Below are positions 1 to 7,506 of a stretch of 64,000 nt of DNA, piece by piece; positions within the stretch are counted from its first letter, which is position 1, and every line of letters begins with the position of its first letter. The DNA comes from JACWAE01 sp963847595 (GTDB lineage: Bacteria; Chloroflexota; Dehalococcoidia; SZUA-161): NCBI GenBank assembly GCA_963847595.1, contig CAWKAJ010000001.1, positions 62,001-126,000 of the forward strand, given 5' to 3'. The translations under genes were made by a program, and so were the position numbers. The notes under the pieces are model-generated. The model did no database searches. It had not been told where the DNA came from and saw nothing but the letters and a program-made list of their open reading frames with translations.

Positions 1-140
1 ACAATGGTAAAATCGATTTACAGTGAACTAGAATAGTCTTAAGCCATTCTCACCCCAATTTCGTTGAACCAAGAGTAAAACCTAAGGTTGAGAATGATCA
101 CTGGTTCGAGACTAATGTTAAGGGTGGTGGGAGGCAGACC
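1..140. other. Intergenic start of window, no gene seen
   Basis: AT-rich stretch ahead of the sensor kinase. I see no ORF, tRNA or clear hairpin and no convincing -35/-10 pair. A GGTGGTGGGAGGC stretch just before position 141 could serve as the ribosome binding site of the kinase gene. Confidence 0.5.
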
Positions 141-2249
141 ATGAGCAGAATTAGAGAACTGCGCAAAAGGATGTCTCTTAATTGGCGGGGTTATCTTATA
201 GCTATTGGATCGGTAGCCTTAGCCACCTGGTTAAAATATTTGGCCCAACCGACCATCATCCCTGCCGAGGTACCCATTCTCTATTTGCTGGCGATTGTTC
301 CCACGGCTATTTTCTTCGGATTCGGTCCCTCTATCTTAGTCTGTATTCTCAGTTTACTGGCCTATAATTTCTTTTTTATTCCTCCAATTCACCAATTTAT
401 TAACTTATCCCATATTCAGAATGCGCCGATAGTAGTGGTATTCCTTGTGGTGGGAGTATTATTCAGCTATTTAGCATCCAACCTGCGTCACAAAAACGAG
501 GAAGCAGTCAAAGAAATCACTGCCCGGAAGCAAAGTGAAGCAGAACTTGCGAAGTACCGGGTTCACCTTGAAGACGTGGTAAAGCAACGAACCACCGAAT
601 TGGAAAAGGTCAATCTAGATTTAAAGCAAGGTATCACCGAGCGTCAGCGGGCTGAAGTCGAACTCTTTCGAGTGAACCGGGCACTGCGGGCCATCAGTGA
701 GTGCAACGATGCAATGGTTCGGGCAACTGACGAACAGGCGCTTCTCACAGATGTTTGTCGTATCATTTGTGACTCTGCCGATTACCGCATGGCATGGGTC
801 GGCACGGCTGAGCACGATGATACTAAGTCCGTACGGTCGGTGGCCTGGGGTGGTGCGGAGGACGGATACCTGGCAAACGCCGCCATCACATGGGCCGACG
901 TGGAACGCGGGCGCGGCCCCACAGGATTAGCTGCGCGCACAGGCAAGACCCACTTCATTCAGGATTTTGCCACTGAACCTGCTGCAGCTCCTTGGCGTGA
1001 GGCAGCACTCGCACGCGGCTATTGTTCGAGTATCGCTATACCGCTCTTTGATAATGCTGCGAACGTCTTAGGGGTGTTCACATTGTATGCTGACCGGCCC
1101 AATGGCTTCACTCCGGCTGAAGTCGAACTACTGGAAAAGCTGGCCGGAGACCTGGGGTTCGGCATCAGCGCACTGCGCGAAAGGGTGAAACGTAAGAAGG
1201 CTGAAGAAGCTCTTAAGGAGAGCGAAGAGCGATTCCGTGTCATGGCAGACAGCTCTCCCTTGATGATCTGGGTACGCGATCCAAGTGGCAAGATCCAATT
1301 TGTCAACAAAGCCTATCGTGAGTTTTTCGGTATCACGCTTGATCAATTGCAGGAATCTGGTTGGCAATCCCTCGTCCATCCCCAGGATTCAGAGAGATAT
1401 GTCAGTCAGTTCCTTACATCACTCAGGGAACAGAAATCATTCCACGCCGAAGCGCGTGTCCGGCGTGCCGATGGTGAATGGCGCTGGGTAGAATCATTCG
1501 GCGTGCCTCGTTTCTCCGATTTGGGAGAGTTTCTTGGTATGGTGGGCAGCAACCCCGATATCACCGAGCGCAAGAAAGCTGAGCAACTGAAGGACGAGTT
1601 CATTGGTCTGGTCTCGCATGAGATACGCACACCTTTGGCTGTCCTGATGGGTGCAATCGGCGTGGCAATGAGTGAAGGAATAACACCCGAGGATGCCCGG
1701 AGCATGCTCGGTGATGCCATGGATGGCGCCGAATTACTTAATAATATTGTGGATAATCTAATCGAGCTGTCCCGTTACCAATCCGACCGACTGTCACTGA
1801 AAAAGGAACAGATTGATATGGCTACAGTCGTACGGGGCCTTGCGGAAAGTAGAAGGGTTCACACCAGCAATCATCGCTTGCTGGTGGATATTCCAGAAGG
1901 ACTTCCATTAGTGTATGGAGACAAGGTCAGGGTGGAACTGATACTGGTGAACCTCTTGAGTAACGCTTTCAAGTACTCTGCCGAAGACACGAAAATACAG
2001 GTCTCTGCCCGGCGAGAGAATGAGCATTTGACCATAAGTGTGAGTGATAACGGCATGGGCATACCTATGGATAAGCAGGCCAGTCTTTTCCAGCCGTTCG
2101 AAAGGCTGGAGAATGCGTCAAAGCCAACCACGGGATTAGGACTGGGACTGGTGGTCTGCAAACGCCTGGTGGAAGCTCACGGCGGTAAGATCTGGGTTGA
2201 GTCCGAGCCCGGCAAAGGTTCTACTTTCAGCTTTACGCTGCCGCTCTAG
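141..2249 (+). CDS. Membrane sensor histidine kinase (DUF4118-GAF-PAS-HisKA-HATPase)
   Basis: A 702-residue two-component sensor kinase. Residues about 15-110 form four hydrophobic helices with short loops, like the KdpD-type DUF4118 membrane module, so the sensor is membrane-anchored without a large external domain. A charged coiled coil (about 115-175) leads to a GAF domain (about 180-345) and a PAS domain (about 362-478). The phosphoacceptor is His493 in the motif LVSHEIRTPL. The C-terminal ATPase domain carries the N box (LLSNAFKY), DNGMGIP and the GLGLGL glycine box. The signal is unknown. The nearest regulator, on the opposite strand just downstream, is convergent rather than co-transcribed, so partnership is only a guess. 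Confidence 0.93.
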   Translation: MSRIRELRKRMSLNWRGYLIAIGSVALATWLKYLAQPTIIPAEVPILYLLAIVPTAIFFGFGPSILVCILSLLAYNFFFIPPIHQFINLSHIQNAPIVVVFLVVGVLFSYLASNLRHKNEEAVKEITARKQSEAELAKYRVHLEDVVKQRTTELEKVNLDLKQGITERQRAEVELFRVNRALRAISECNDAMVRATDEQALLTDVCRIICDSADYRMAWVGTAEHDDTKSVRSVAWGGAEDGYLANAAITWADVERGRGPTGLAARTGKTHFIQDFATEPAAAPWREAALARGYCSSIAIPLFDNAANVLGVFTLYADRPNGFTPAEVELLEKLAGDLGFGISALRERVKRKKAEEALKESEERFRVMADSSPLMIWVRDPSGKIQFVNKAYREFFGITLDQLQESGWQSLVHPQDSERYVSQFLTSLREQKSFHAEARVRRADGEWRWVESFGVPRFSDLGEFLGMVGSNPDITERKKAEQLKDEFIGLVSHEIRTPLAVLMGAIGVAMSEGITPEDARSMLGDAMDGAELLNNIVDNLIELSRYQSDRLSLKKEQIDMATVVRGLAESRRVHTSNHRLLVDIPEGLPLVYGDKVRVELILVNLLSNAFKYSAEDTKIQVSARRENEHLTISVSDNGMGIPMDKQASLFQPFERLENASKPTTGLGLGLVVCKRLVEAHGGKIWVESEPGKGSTFSFTLPL

Positions 2250-2312
2250 CATGTCAGATTGCCATATCCGCCAGGTGGATTATCCAACTGTGTCAGCCTG
2301 CAGCCAGGGGAG

Positions 2313-2687
2313 CTACGCTTTGCTGGTTGTCTCGCCCAGAATAGCTTTGATTTTCTCGATCAAGTGGTCAGGGTTGATTGGTTTTGAGATGTAATCATTA
2401 GCACCGCAGCGTTTCGCAATCTCAAAAATGTCGGCTCTGGCGGTGAAGAGGATTATCGGAATTTGCGAAAATGCCCGTACTCTATCAAGCACGTCCATGC
2501 CGGTTACGTCGGGCATCAGAACGTCGAGGAGCATAACATCGAACTTCTGCGTTCTGACAAGCTCAATCGCCTCTGCACCACGGGTCGTTGACACCACGTC
2601 GTATCCGGCAAGCTTCAGCTTTAAGCCAAATATCTTCCCGATTTTGGGTTCGTCATCAACTATCAGTACGCTCTTCTTTGTATCCAT
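2313..2687 (-). CDS. Single-domain response regulator (receiver only)
   Basis: A CheY-like receiver domain of 124 residues with no output domain. The acidic pocket is Asp11-Asp12, the phosphoacceptor is Asp55 (LLDVLMPD), and the conserved Thr and Lys are visible in LFTARA and ISKPIN. The reading frame stays open upstream to 2744, but I chose the ATG at 2687. A TATAAT box lies only 9 bases upstream of it, so the longer form would start inside or before the promoter. It probably works by protein contact or as a phosphorelay carrier. The convergent histidine kinase next door is a possible but unproven partner. Confidence 0.88.
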   Translation of the reverse strand: MDTKKSVLIVDDEPKIGKIFGLKLKLAGYDVVSTTRGAEAIELVRTQKFDVMLLDVLMPDVTGMDVLDRVRAFSQIPIILFTARADIFEIAKRCGANDYISKPINPDHLIEKIKAILGETTSKA

Positions 2688-2696
2688 CTGGGGTTC

Positions 2697-2725
2697 ATTA
2701 TACACTAAGTGAGGCTCGTTCTTAA
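2697..2725 (-). promoter_or_regulatory. Promoter of the receiver gene, possibly leaderless
   Basis: Reading the minus strand, a perfect -10 TATAAT (2697-2702) is preceded after 17 bp by TTAAGA, a 4/6 match to the -35 box (2720-2725). The expected transcript start is near 2690, about three bases before the ATG at 2687. If the promoter is real, the mRNA is leaderless or nearly so. Confidence 0.55.
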
Positions 2726-2852
2726 ACTGGTCAGGTGGAGTCACGATTACTCAATTTGTGCAGGAGCCACCGAAGACTCTCCTCTTGGCATGAAGGCGAT
2801 CGGTTATGCCAATAGGATGTGCTTAGTCTGCCTTGGCATAGTTCCGGCCTGT

Positions 2853-3500
2853 TCAAGCAATTGTCAGTTCCGCTGATGGCCGAAGCAAATAAACTGCCGC
2901 TACCCCGCCTAGAGCGACAATTCCTTTGTCTATCGATAATTTCGCCTCTGCAAGCAGTGGTGCTAGACCTCCTCCTTTTTGATAGTCACGATAGTTCGCG
3001 TAATGCTCCCGCCCGACGCCCATCTCCACAATCCTTCTTAGAATTCTTAATAGAGAACCAAGAACGAACGAGTAAGACCCAAAATGATAATCTATCACAA
3101 GGATACGACCATCTGCTTTCAGCACGCGCTTGCATTGCGTCAATACAGCCATTCGGGATAATGCAGGCACTTCATGCAGCACTAATACCAGGGTCACAAG
3201 GTCGAACATTCGGTCGGGAAAGGTCATGTGTGTGATGTCCTGTAGGGATAATTCAGCAGCATTACCGAGTTTGCGGCGTGCAGCATCCAACATGACAGGT
3301 GAGGCATCGACCCCGTATAATTTGCCACCGAATTTACTCAATAGTTTCAGTTGTGTCCCGGTTCCACATCCTGCATCAAGAATGTACATATTCTCCCTAG
3401 GAGGATATAACTTTAAGCCAATTCTTCGTAATATACCTGCCGGGGGCTCTGCCACCAGGTCGTACATCTTGACAATATGCCGGTATGGGTCTTTTTTCAT
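2853..3500 (-). CDS. Class I SAM-dependent methyltransferase
   Basis: A 215-residue soluble methyltransferase of the UbiE/Methyltransf_11 type. The SAM-binding motif I is ILDAGCGTGTQLKLL, followed by the acidic residue in LYGVDASPVML, the motif LSLQDITHM, and FDLVTLVLVLHEV as motif IV. The C-terminal part is hydrophobic and Arg-rich, as in relatives that act on lipids or small molecules. The substrate cannot be told from sequence. The gene has its own strong promoter about 95 bases upstream and appears to be a single-gene unit. Confidence 0.85.
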   Translation of the reverse strand: MKKDPYRHIVKMYDLVAEPPAGILRRIGLKLYPPRENMYILDAGCGTGTQLKLLSKFGGKLYGVDASPVMLDAARRKLGNAAELSLQDITHMTFPDRMFDLVTLVLVLHEVPALSRMAVLTQCKRVLKADGRILVIDYHFGSYSFVLGSLLRILRRIVEMGVGREHYANYRDYQKGGGLAPLLAEAKLSIDKGIVALGGVAAVYLLRPSAELTIA

Positions 3501-3601
3501 AACCAGGCCTCCTAGGTATTTTCTTCACAGAAACCATCCTGGGGTAACCTGAAAAAATAGGTGCTTGTCAGCAAAAACAGGATGAGTCATTGGGCGCGAC
3601 G

Positions 3602-3631
3602 ATTATATATATCTGTTCCCCTGGCTGTCAA
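3602..3631 (-). promoter_or_regulatory. Consensus sigma-70 type promoter for the methyltransferase
   Basis: On the minus strand, TTGACA (3626-3631) and TATAAT (3602-3607), both perfect, are separated by 18 bp. Predicted start is near 3595, giving a leader of about 95 bases before the methyltransferase start at 3500. Confidence 0.75.
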
Positions 3632-3880
3632 CCAACTCGCAGGCTGGCAATCAATAACCCAGTGACACGATAAGTTCCCTAACCATACAAAAGCTTGTTT
3701 TGGCTACCTTGATGGGTAGTCTTGGGGTCCCAATAACAATAGAAGAAACTTGTGGAAGCAAAAAGTCTATAAAGAAGGCTTTAGCGCCTTCTGCCCCGAG
3801 ACTTCAGGGGTTACTATGACAGATGGTCAAAACTGGAGAAACCATCATTCTTGTGCTATAGTAGGGCTAAAGCGTATGCA
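3632..3880. other. Intergenic region, probably the left flank of the integrated element
   Basis: No supported gene. It contains a 7-bp hairpin, AGAAGGC (3773-3779) with GCCTTCT (3786-3792). A 71-codon open frame at 3750-3965 runs straight into the repeat cluster and shows no protein-like features. Confidence 0.4.
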
Positions 3881-3886
3881 CTCACA

Positions 3887-4009
3887 ACTACCATCAATGA
3901 TAGTGGATAGTACTACTATTGCAGTACAGGCAGTGGTAGTTCCAGTGGTAGTACTGCTATGGTAGCGCTGACATAGGGTTAGTGGTACTACCACGGTGAT
4001 AGTACCACT
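3887..4009. repeat. Cluster of GTGGTAGT direct and inverted repeats, operator-like
   Basis: The stretch is crowded with versions of one short word. CAGTGGTAGT occurs twice (3931-3940 and 3943-3952), a 12-bp period. ACTACCAC, its inverse, is at 3987-3994. A perfect 10-bp inverted repeat, AGTGGTACTA (3981-3990) and TAGTACCACT (4000-4009), flanks a 9-base spacer that includes the GTG start of the next gene. The placement suits autoregulation by the HTH-like protein encoded downstream. It could instead be a recombinase or replication site. Confidence 0.6.
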
Positions 4010-4412
4010 GAAGTGGACCGAGGTGGACGACTCCGTGAACAAAAAGGAGCAGGCTTTCCAGTTATTTAGCCAGGGGAAACGCCCGAGCGACTCGGAGCTC
4101 AAGGCTCTGGGCGTAAAAAATAAGACTCTCTACGCCTACTTCCAAGAGTTTAAGAAGAATGGCGGCACTAAGCCGCGCGGTACGCAAACTAAAGAGCTTG
4201 GCAGCACAAAAGAACAGCCTCTGCACACCTTCGTCCTGGGCGATGAGAGGATAATGCTGTACCGGGCGGACATCGATGACGCCTATGACCAGTACCGCGA
4301 TCTCAGGACTATGGGGGCAGAAGGGGACTTCTCCTCATTCATAAGAGTGGCCTGTCGCTACATGAGAGCAGTATATCAGGCGGGGATCAGGGGTAGTCCT
4401 TCACCAGAGTGA
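3996..4412 (+). CDS. Helix-turn-helix-like hypothetical protein of the element
   Basis: A 138-residue protein I cannot assign to a named family. Residues about 18-52 (LFSQGKRPSDSELKALG followed by TLYAYFQEF) read like a helix-turn-helix: a glycine turn, an ELKALGV-type helix and a TLYxYF recognition helix. A Lys/Gly/Thr-rich linker follows, then a C-terminal domain with acidic and aromatic residues. The GTG at 3996 lies inside an inverted repeat. In-frame GTG codons at 4023 and 4035 are alternative starts. Position ahead of the recombinase and next to repeated operator-like words suggests a regulator of the element; this is inference. Confidence 0.6.
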   Translation: MIVPLKWTEVDDSVNKKEQAFQLFSQGKRPSDSELKALGVKNKTLYAYFQEFKKNGGTKPRGTQTKELGSTKEQPLHTFVLGDERIMLYRADIDDAYDQYRDLRTMGAEGDFSSFIRVACRYMRAVYQAGIRGSPSPE

Positions 4413-4434
4413 AAAGGGAGCGGAAATAAGAGCC

Positions 4435-4731
4435 TTGCAGAGGGTCAGAGAACTCAAAAATCAGGTGGTTTCATGCAAACATCGAGCCACGGAGATCGCT
4501 GAACTTGAAGCAAAGGTGAATGATAATACCCTCGTGCTCATAGAGGGACCGTGGAGACTTCCCGGTGAACGGGGCGTCACTAGCTTTGGTCTGGAAGTTA
4601 CAGCTGAATCGATTGAACAGCTACTGAGCAGCGGTCGGGTCACGGTGGCCTGGCCAACCCAGAATGTGAACACCGCTCCTTATTTCTCACCCGAAGGCAC
4701 ACCTTCCAAGTGTCCTTGCATGACCTCATAG
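4435..4731 (+). CDS. Hypothetical protein of the element
   Basis: A 98-residue open frame with a TTG start and a weak upstream AGGGAG. The N-terminal third is charged and helix-like (REL, AELEAKV); the middle has LVLIEGPWRLPGERGVTSF, then a beta/alpha-looking segment. The C-terminal 20 residues look unstructured. I recognise no family. It lies 22 bases after the HTH-like gene on the same strand, so the two may be co-transcribed. The composition is protein-like but evidence for expression is thin. Confidence 0.4.
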   Translation: MQRVRELKNQVVSCKHRATEIAELEAKVNDNTLVLIEGPWRLPGERGVTSFGLEVTAESIEQLLSSGRVTVAWPTQNVNTAPYFSPEGTPSKCPCMTS

Positions 4732-4886
4732 AGACCCGTATCGGGGGACTATCGTAGACCTGGGCAGACGCGCGATAATATGCCTATCCAGTTATAAGAT
4801 GCACTGTAGGGATTTTGGATTGAGTCAAGTAAGTTCCCCAAGAGGTAAACCATTTTAAATATCCCTCTTTTTACCTTCATAAGCCC

Positions 4887-4916
4887 TTGACAAACACCCG
4901 CCGTTGTGCCCATAAT
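4887..4916 (+). promoter_or_regulatory. Promoter of the recombinase unit, possibly leaderless
   Basis: TTGACA (4887-4892) and CATAAT (4911-4916) with 18 bp between. Predicted transcript start is about 4923, four bases before the ATG at 4927. An AGGGG at 4917-4921 would fall mostly upstream of the transcript start, so the small ORF may be read from a leaderless message. Confidence 0.6.
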
Positions 4917-4926
4917 AGGGGTTGAG

Positions 4927-5085
4927 ATGGCATTTATCAGAGTTAAGCGACACGGGAACCGCGAATACTACTACCTTGTCGAGGGCAAGCGAGACGGTAA
5001 CAAGGTGAGGCAAAAGGTTATTAAATACCTTGGCACCGAGCCGCCCACAAAAGAGCAAATACAAACTATGAGGAGGCAGCGATGA
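4927..5085 (+). CDS. Small 52-residue protein coupled to the recombinase
   Basis: A 52-residue basic protein beginning MAFIRVKRHGNREYYYLVEG and continuing with GNKVRQKVIKYLG. The pattern of Arg/Lys, Tyr-rich strand and RQKVxKYLG resembles the first 40 residues of IS1634/IS4-type transposases, but nothing of a DDE catalytic domain follows. The stop overlaps the recombinase ATG as ATGA (5082-5085), so translation is probably coupled. It may be a DNA-binding accessory or directionality factor, or a leftover fragment reused as a leader peptide. Coding status is supported by the overlap, the promoter and the family-like sequence. Confidence 0.65.
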   Translation: MAFIRVKRHGNREYYYLVEGKRDGNKVRQKVIKYLGTEPPTKEQIQTMRRQR

Positions 5086-6689
5086 GAGCAGCCCTTTATG
5101 AAAGAGTCAGCACGGATCAGCAGGCGGAGCGCTATGGCATTGCGTCACAGGATTGGGCGTTAAAGAAAAGGGCCAAGGAGCGTGGCTACAGCCTTGTCTG
5201 TGATGGAGAGAAGGACGCCTTCGTGGACGATGGCTACTCCGGGGGCGACCTTGAACGCCCGGCTCTGAGCCGCTTGCGGCAGGCCATTCACGAAGGCCGC
5301 ATTGATGTGATGCTTTGCTATGACCCTGACCGCCTTTCCCGCAGCCTTTCTGACCTGCTGCTCCTCACTGACGAATTCGAGCAGGCAAAGACCCGCCTTG
5401 AATTCATCACCCAGGAATTAGATGCATCACCGGAAGGAAAGATGTTCTTCGCCATCCGGGGAGCAGTGGCTGAGTATGAACGAGCCAAGATTCGTGAACG
5501 CACTATTCGCGGAAGGCTTGAGAAGGCTCGTCAGGGGAGGGTCATCAGCAGTGCGGCAGCGCCTTTTGGCTACAGGTTCGATTCCGCTACATCCAGCTTG
5601 GTCGTCGATGAGAAAGAGGTGAAGGTTGTTCGCTTAGTGTTCTACCTCTATACGAACGAGCGCCTATCATTAGTGCAACTCGCAGACCGCCTGAATCGAA
5701 TGGGGATGGCTAGACCCCGCGGCGGACAGCGCTGGCGCTGCAGTCACCTGGGGAGGATGTTGCGCAACGAAACCTACTCTGGCAAGCTGTGGCAGAATCG
5801 CTGGCAGATAGAGAAGACAGTGGGCAATCCAAATCAAAGGTCGCACACTAAGACGAGCCAGCGTCCCAAAGAGGAACAGATTCCGGTCGATGTGCCTCCC
5901 ATTGTAACCCGGGAGCTATTCGAGGCTGCCCAGAAGCGACTGGAAGAGAACCTTCGTCTGGCACGGCGCAACTCCAAGCGGGAATATCTCTTGTCAGGAT
6001 TGCTCAAGCATGTTTGTGGCAGCAGGATGCGCGGCCGCACTCTGCGGGGTTGCAGCTACTATTTTTGTTACAAGAATCAGAAATTTAGTGCTCCTATCAA
6101 TGACAAAGGTGACCCACAGACCTGTGATTGCCGATGGGTAAAAGGCACAGACCTGGAAGCAGTGGTGTGGCACAAGGTTACAGGGCTGCTGCGACGACCT
6201 GATCTACTGCAACACGAGCTTGAGAATCTAATGCGGCCGGATTCCGACACGAGAGAGGCACTACAAAGCGAGTTGGTTGCGGTGTGTAAGCGGCTGGAAG
6301 AATTTCCCAAAGAGGAACGGCGGCTGGTAGAGGGATACCGCAAGGGGTTTTATGCCGATTTCATGATGCGGGAAGAGACGGAGAGGCTGCGAAATGAACA
6401 AACTAAACTTCAAAGTCGCCGCCGAGAGCTGGAACTTAGGATCGCTCATATGGACAAGGTTATTGATTATAAAGGTCAAATACAGAGGTTGGCCGAGATC
6501 CTCTCGCAGGGGCTGGATTCCATGAACTTTGAGCAGCGTAGAGAACTGCTGCGCTTACTGGTGGATGAGGTGATCTATGATGATGGCAATATCACCATCA
6601 AAACCATAATCCCTCCGTCCAACCGTCAATTGTATCCCACATCCCGAGAGATAAGAGTGAGGGGTAAAACCCTCCTTACGTGCACCTAG
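5082..6689 (+). CDS. Large serine recombinase
   Basis: A 535-residue site-specific recombinase. The resolvase domain (1-150) has the nucleophile Ser10 in YERVSTDQQ, the arginine-rich DPDRLSRSLSDL and the YERAKIRERT helix. The Recombinase domain (about 160-265) is followed by a zinc-ribbon-like region (about 305-352) with several Cys but an incomplete first CxxC, and a coiled coil (about 385-465). AGGAGG at 5071-5076 is a strong ribosome binding site. Such enzymes integrate and excise phages and elements, and the gene normally lies beside one end. Here it stops 16 bp before pth, so one boundary is probably there. Confidence 0.92.
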   Translation: MRAALYERVSTDQQAERYGIASQDWALKKRAKERGYSLVCDGEKDAFVDDGYSGGDLERPALSRLRQAIHEGRIDVMLCYDPDRLSRSLSDLLLLTDEFEQAKTRLEFITQELDASPEGKMFFAIRGAVAEYERAKIRERTIRGRLEKARQGRVISSAAAPFGYRFDSATSSLVVDEKEVKVVRLVFYLYTNERLSLVQLADRLNRMGMARPRGGQRWRCSHLGRMLRNETYSGKLWQNRWQIEKTVGNPNQRSHTKTSQRPKEEQIPVDVPPIVTRELFEAAQKRLEENLRLARRNSKREYLLSGLLKHVCGSRMRGRTLRGCSYYFCYKNQKFSAPINDKGDPQTCDCRWVKGTDLEAVVWHKVTGLLRRPDLLQHELENLMRPDSDTREALQSELVAVCKRLEEFPKEERRLVEGYRKGFYADFMMREETERLRNEQTKLQSRRRELELRIAHMDKVIDYKGQIQRLAEILSQGLDSMNFEQRRELLRLLVDEVIYDDGNITIKTIIPPSNRQLYPTSREIRVRGKTLLTCT

Positions 6690-6705
6690 GGGGTTAAAAG
6701 CTCTT

Positions 6706-7284
6706 ATGAAGCTAATTGTAGGACTGGGTAATCCGGGCCGAGATTATGTCAACAATAGGCATAATGTAGGTTTCAAATGCCTTGACCTCTTTGCCCGCGA
6801 GCACGGCATCTTGCTGACACAGCGCGGAGCGCGCAGCAAACTGGGTACCGGAGCGGTAGCAAGGACAAAGGTGGTTCTGGCCAAGCCTCAGACCTTCATG
6901 AACCTGAGCGGCGAGGCGGTATCAGCGCTGATGCGCCGCTACCACCTTTCTTCTAAAGACATCCTAGTTATCTACGACGACCTCGACCTTCCGTTGGGCA
7001 AGATTCGCATCCGCGAGAAAGGAAGCTCCGGGGGGCACAATGGCTTGAAGTCCATCATCTCCCATCTGGGCACCCAGGACTTTCCCCGGATCCGGGTAGG
7101 TATCTCACCTGCCGAAGATAGTAGCGGTAGCGCTGCGCCTGAAGTCGATGCTATAGAACACGTCCTCAGCGACTTCACTGATGAAGAGAAGGCCGTGATG
7201 CGAGAGGTCTACCCCAGGGTGGCTGCTGCCATCGAATGCGTGCTCACTGAAGGCATCGCGGCCGCGATGAACAAATACAACTGA
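6706..7284 (+). CDS. pth: Peptidyl-tRNA hydrolase
   Basis: A 192-residue enzyme that releases tRNA from peptidyl-tRNA dropped by stalled ribosomes. The family signature is complete: GLGNPGRDY at the N-terminus with Asn9, the catalytic base His19 in NRHNVGF, the QTFMNLSG segment, the Asp in VIYDDLDLP, and GSSGGHNGLKSI. Length is normal. It directly follows the recombinase gene with no room for a separate strong promoter, so expression may depend on read-through or a promoter inside the recombinase gene. Confidence 0.97.
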   Translation: MKLIVGLGNPGRDYVNNRHNVGFKCLDLFAREHGILLTQRGARSKLGTGAVARTKVVLAKPQTFMNLSGEAVSALMRRYHLSSKDILVIYDDLDLPLGKIRIREKGSSGGHNGLKSIISHLGTQDFPRIRVGISPAEDSSGSAAPEVDAIEHVLSDFTDEEKAVMREVYPRVAAAIECVLTEGIAAAMNKYN

Positions 7285-7356
7285 GGGCCTGATTTATCCA
7301 TCTCCCTTGACGGGTAGGTTGGAGCATCTTTCTCTGATGGACTGTGCCCTAAACCG

Positions 7357-7381
7357 TAGGGGCGGTTCGCGAACCGCCCTA
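7357..7381. repeat. GC-rich palindrome between pth and the VWA gene
   Basis: TAGGGGCGGTTCGCGAACCGCCCTA is a near-perfect palindrome with one extra G in the left arm. It is the first of four stem-loops stacked between these convergent genes and belongs to the dispersed GGGGC palindrome family of the window. Confidence 0.8.
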
Positions 7382-7384
7382 TGT

Positions 7385-7421
7385 CATTGCGAGCCCGCCA
7401 GAGGCGGGCGTGGCAATCTCA
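7385..7421. repeat. CATTGCGAG-type dispersed repeat with hairpin
   Basis: CATTGCGAG and GTGGCAATC flank a CCCGCC-AGA-GGCGGG hairpin. The outer ATTGC/GCAAT arms also pair. This layout resembles short mobile repeats common in bacterial genomes. It is probably non-coding and may act as part of a bidirectional terminator. Confidence 0.65.
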
Positions 7422-7435
7422 CCGCCATCATTCCC

Positions 7436-7502
7436 CGTAGGGGCAGACCCATGTGTCTGCCCGAATCTGAACATAGGGTCGGTGTTCCGCCACCGACTGG
7501 GC
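7436..7502. repeat. Two further stem-loops between convergent genes
   Basis: GGGGCAGAC-CCATGT-GTCTGCCC and GTCGGTG-TTCCGC-CACCGAC are two compact hairpins lying just past the stop of the VWA gene. Neither is followed by a long T tract, so they may be REP-like elements as much as terminators. Confidence 0.6.
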
Positions 7503-7506
7503 AAGG

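Noticed and set aside
3750..3965. 71-codon open frame before the HTH-like gene
   Set aside because: It has no ribosome site, overlaps the repeat cluster and ends in repetitive Val codons.
3806..6696. AGGGGTTA (3806-3813) and AGGGGGTTA (6688-6696) as attachment-site direct repeats
   Set aside because: They match only with an indel and are too short to be significant without an empty-site comparison.
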